From Siphonodentalium dalli (lineage: Eukaryota > Mollusca > Scaphopoda > Gadilida > Siphonodentaliidae): DNA of 64,000 bases. The notes beneath the pieces were generated by a model that worked only from the letters and a program-made list of their open reading frames with translations, was not told where the DNA came from and searched no databases. How positions within the stretch are numbered: position 1 is the stretch's first letter; each line of letters starts with the position of its first letter. The stretch is taken from NCBI GenBank assembly GCA_032622095.1, contig CP136064.1, forward strand, positions 185,488,209-185,552,208. Direction: 5' to 3'. This document shows positions 55,501 to 58,500 of this stretch, piece by piece. The translations under genes and the position numbers were made by a program.

Positions 55501-58500
55501 CCGTTCTACATGTCCCTTACAGGTCCATGCTTTTCATTCATCACGTTTAATTCTATACATATACATGCATGTAATATTGTTTACTGCTGTCAGTTACCAG
55601 AGGTCTGTGCTTTTACATGCAATTGTGTGTGTTTTCAATGTATTCACCTGTATATAAATAGATAAACGACTGTGAAAGTGTTGGCTACTGCATACAATCG
55701 GTAAGCTTTCTTGTGTATATTTTGAGCATATTTCATTAGGGCACAAATACAAATTATTTGATTCTCAAACAGTCCAATGACCAGGAATGTGGTCATTTCA
55801 TTCTGAGTGACAATATAAACACACAAGAACATTATTTTGAGTTCTTTAAACCCTTTTATGTTCAAAAATAGGAACCAACATTAAAGGTGTTATTAAATCT
55901 GATGAAAATACAGATTATAATAAATTATCACTGTTTCGTTTATTTGAATACTTTACACAGAGATATATTAGAGCTCATGCATTGTGCATGTTGAATGTTG
56001 CATTGAATTAACCCTTTACCCAACAGAACTGCCCTGTGCCAATGCATTCTCTTATATATGCGAGTCGACCATAGGTCGCCTCGCATACATAAGAGAATGC
56101 ATTGGCTTAACACATATTAAAAATGATAAAATTGTCAAAGAATGTAGAAAAATATTATAAAAATTGTTAAAAAATGTAAGAAAAAATTCTAAAATTGTTA
56201 AAGAATGTAAGAAAAATTGGTAAAAAGTGTTAATGCATTCTCTTTTTTATGAGGTCGCCTCGCATATATAAGAGAATGCATTGGCACAGGGCATAACTGT
56301 AACCATCACAATGTGGTCAATGAACCGGTTCCAATGAGATCCATATTTGTATGGTGTTATTGAGACATACCGAAGATATTTTAGGCTGTTGAAGCTTTAT
56401 TTGGGCGTTTTTGGCCATTTTGTTGGGTAAAGGGTTAAAAAGAAGAAAAAAAAATTCCCTCCCCACCCCAAAATCCTATAAAAAAGTTGTAATTAGTAAA
56501 GAAATGTTTAAATTTGTGAATTAATTTTTTCCAGCATCGGGACCGCTGTACTCAGGAACTTAAGCTGAGTATCAAGGACCAAAGACAGAACTTAGTGCTA
56601 CTTGACCAGGCATATGCAGAGAACAAGGTTTCTAAGACTCTCCATGCAGTTAGTATCTATAATCATCTATCTATCTTTGTGTATGTTACCATATGCTGCC
56701 TCTAGTTATCGTCACCATGTCCCTAGGGCCCTGTGAATATTCGATATTTGTTTTATTATTTTATTTGACCTAGATATTCGATTCAAATATTAAATGTCGA
56801 ATAGTAAATTTCGAAAACTTCAATATTGTCAACATGAAAGTGATGCAAATGTTTGTAATCTTGTAACACCCACACGACTCCCGTAAAATCTAAATAGTAG
56901 ATAACAATTTGTGATCTATTTAGCTATTGGAAAAAATTACAATCTGCTGATCGGAATGGAAGTTTACAGTTCAATTTAAAAGTAGGCCCTTTGTGTATAA
57001 ATATATTTATATCCATGTGTGCTTGTAGTACGCACGTGGTTGGAACGGAACTATAGTGTTCTTTGTGACGGTTTGGGTCAAATTATCCAATCCCTTGAAT
57101 CCAAGTTTCAAACACCAGACTCCTCTTCATGGAAGCTGTGAGCTTACAATAAACTGCAATGATCCATCTCCAATTTCAAATTTCACCTTTTGTCGTAAAT
57201 CACGGGAATCCCCTTCGATGACGTCTTGTGGAAGACTAATTTTTATCGATAATGCCTCATGACAGGCTTCCAAATAAATAGAAATACAGTAATGCCCTAA
57301 ATAATCGACTCCTTAACCACAGCAGAATTATGGGTAACTTTTCAGGATTTAGTCGGAAATATGGTTTGTTGCCATTCATCGGAAAGCTCTCCCCGAGATT
57401 CAGGATTTAGTTGGAAATATGGCTTACAAGGTCAAGGTAAATATTGTCAGGCCAATATAAGAGAATGCATTGGCGCAGGGTTTTCACAAACTTTCAGGAA
57501 GTTCAAGTCATGGAAGGGTTAATAGAGAGTTTCGGGGAAACTGGAAAACATATACGAGTAGTAAAAACCTATCTCATATATCATGGGTGCTAAGACTATG
57601 AAATATTCTATTCAATATGAAATTTCTGAACTGGTATTCATTTTTGAATTTAGTCCAAAATGATCTGTAGTGATCTTTCGTCACACAGATGTGAATCGTA
57701 CATTTTAATAGACACCAGTGTTATATTCATATTAAATATGCTGATTCCAGCCCCGCTGCAGGTATGCGACATCTCAGGGAGAGCTTTCCGATGAATGGCA
57801 ACAAGCCATATTTCCGACTAAATCCTGAAAAGTTACCCATAATTCTGCTGTAGTTAAAGAGTCGATTACTTAGGGCATTACTGTACGGCATCTGGCCCTA
57901 GTGTGTGTAAATTGTCAATAATTTATCCATCTACTAATTACAGATGTCAACAGCTTTAATACAGAAAGCTCTGGAGATACCAAGAAGGAGGTTTGCTTAC
58001 CTGGCAGAGCAGTACATACAGTACAAAGAGATGTTAAAAACAAAAGGTATGGCCCTATACTGCCAAGCCTTGAAATAGGGTGTCTGTCATTTGCAGAATG
58101 AGGTCCCCAGAGGGTGAATTTAGTGATGCTACCCCGCATAGCCGGCTAGCATTACCAAATTCACCCTCTGGGGACCTCATTCTGCTTACACCTCAGCAGA
58201 ATGAGGTTCCCAGAGGGTGAATTTGGTGATGCTAGCCCGCTATGCGGGGTAGCATCACTAAATTCACCCTCTGGGGACCTCATTCTGCAAATGACAGACA
58301 CCCTATTTCAAGGCTTGTATACTGCAATAAACTTCTAAGTGAATATCTCTACCTCTTGCAAGTAGCCAGGCTACCAGTTTATAATTTGATGATAAAAAAT
58401 GAAACTAAGACTTCAGATTGTTCTATCAGTCAAATGAATCTCTTATTCACTTGGTTAAGTGTCATCACTCAGTGACTATTCATCAGTGTCAACAGACAAA

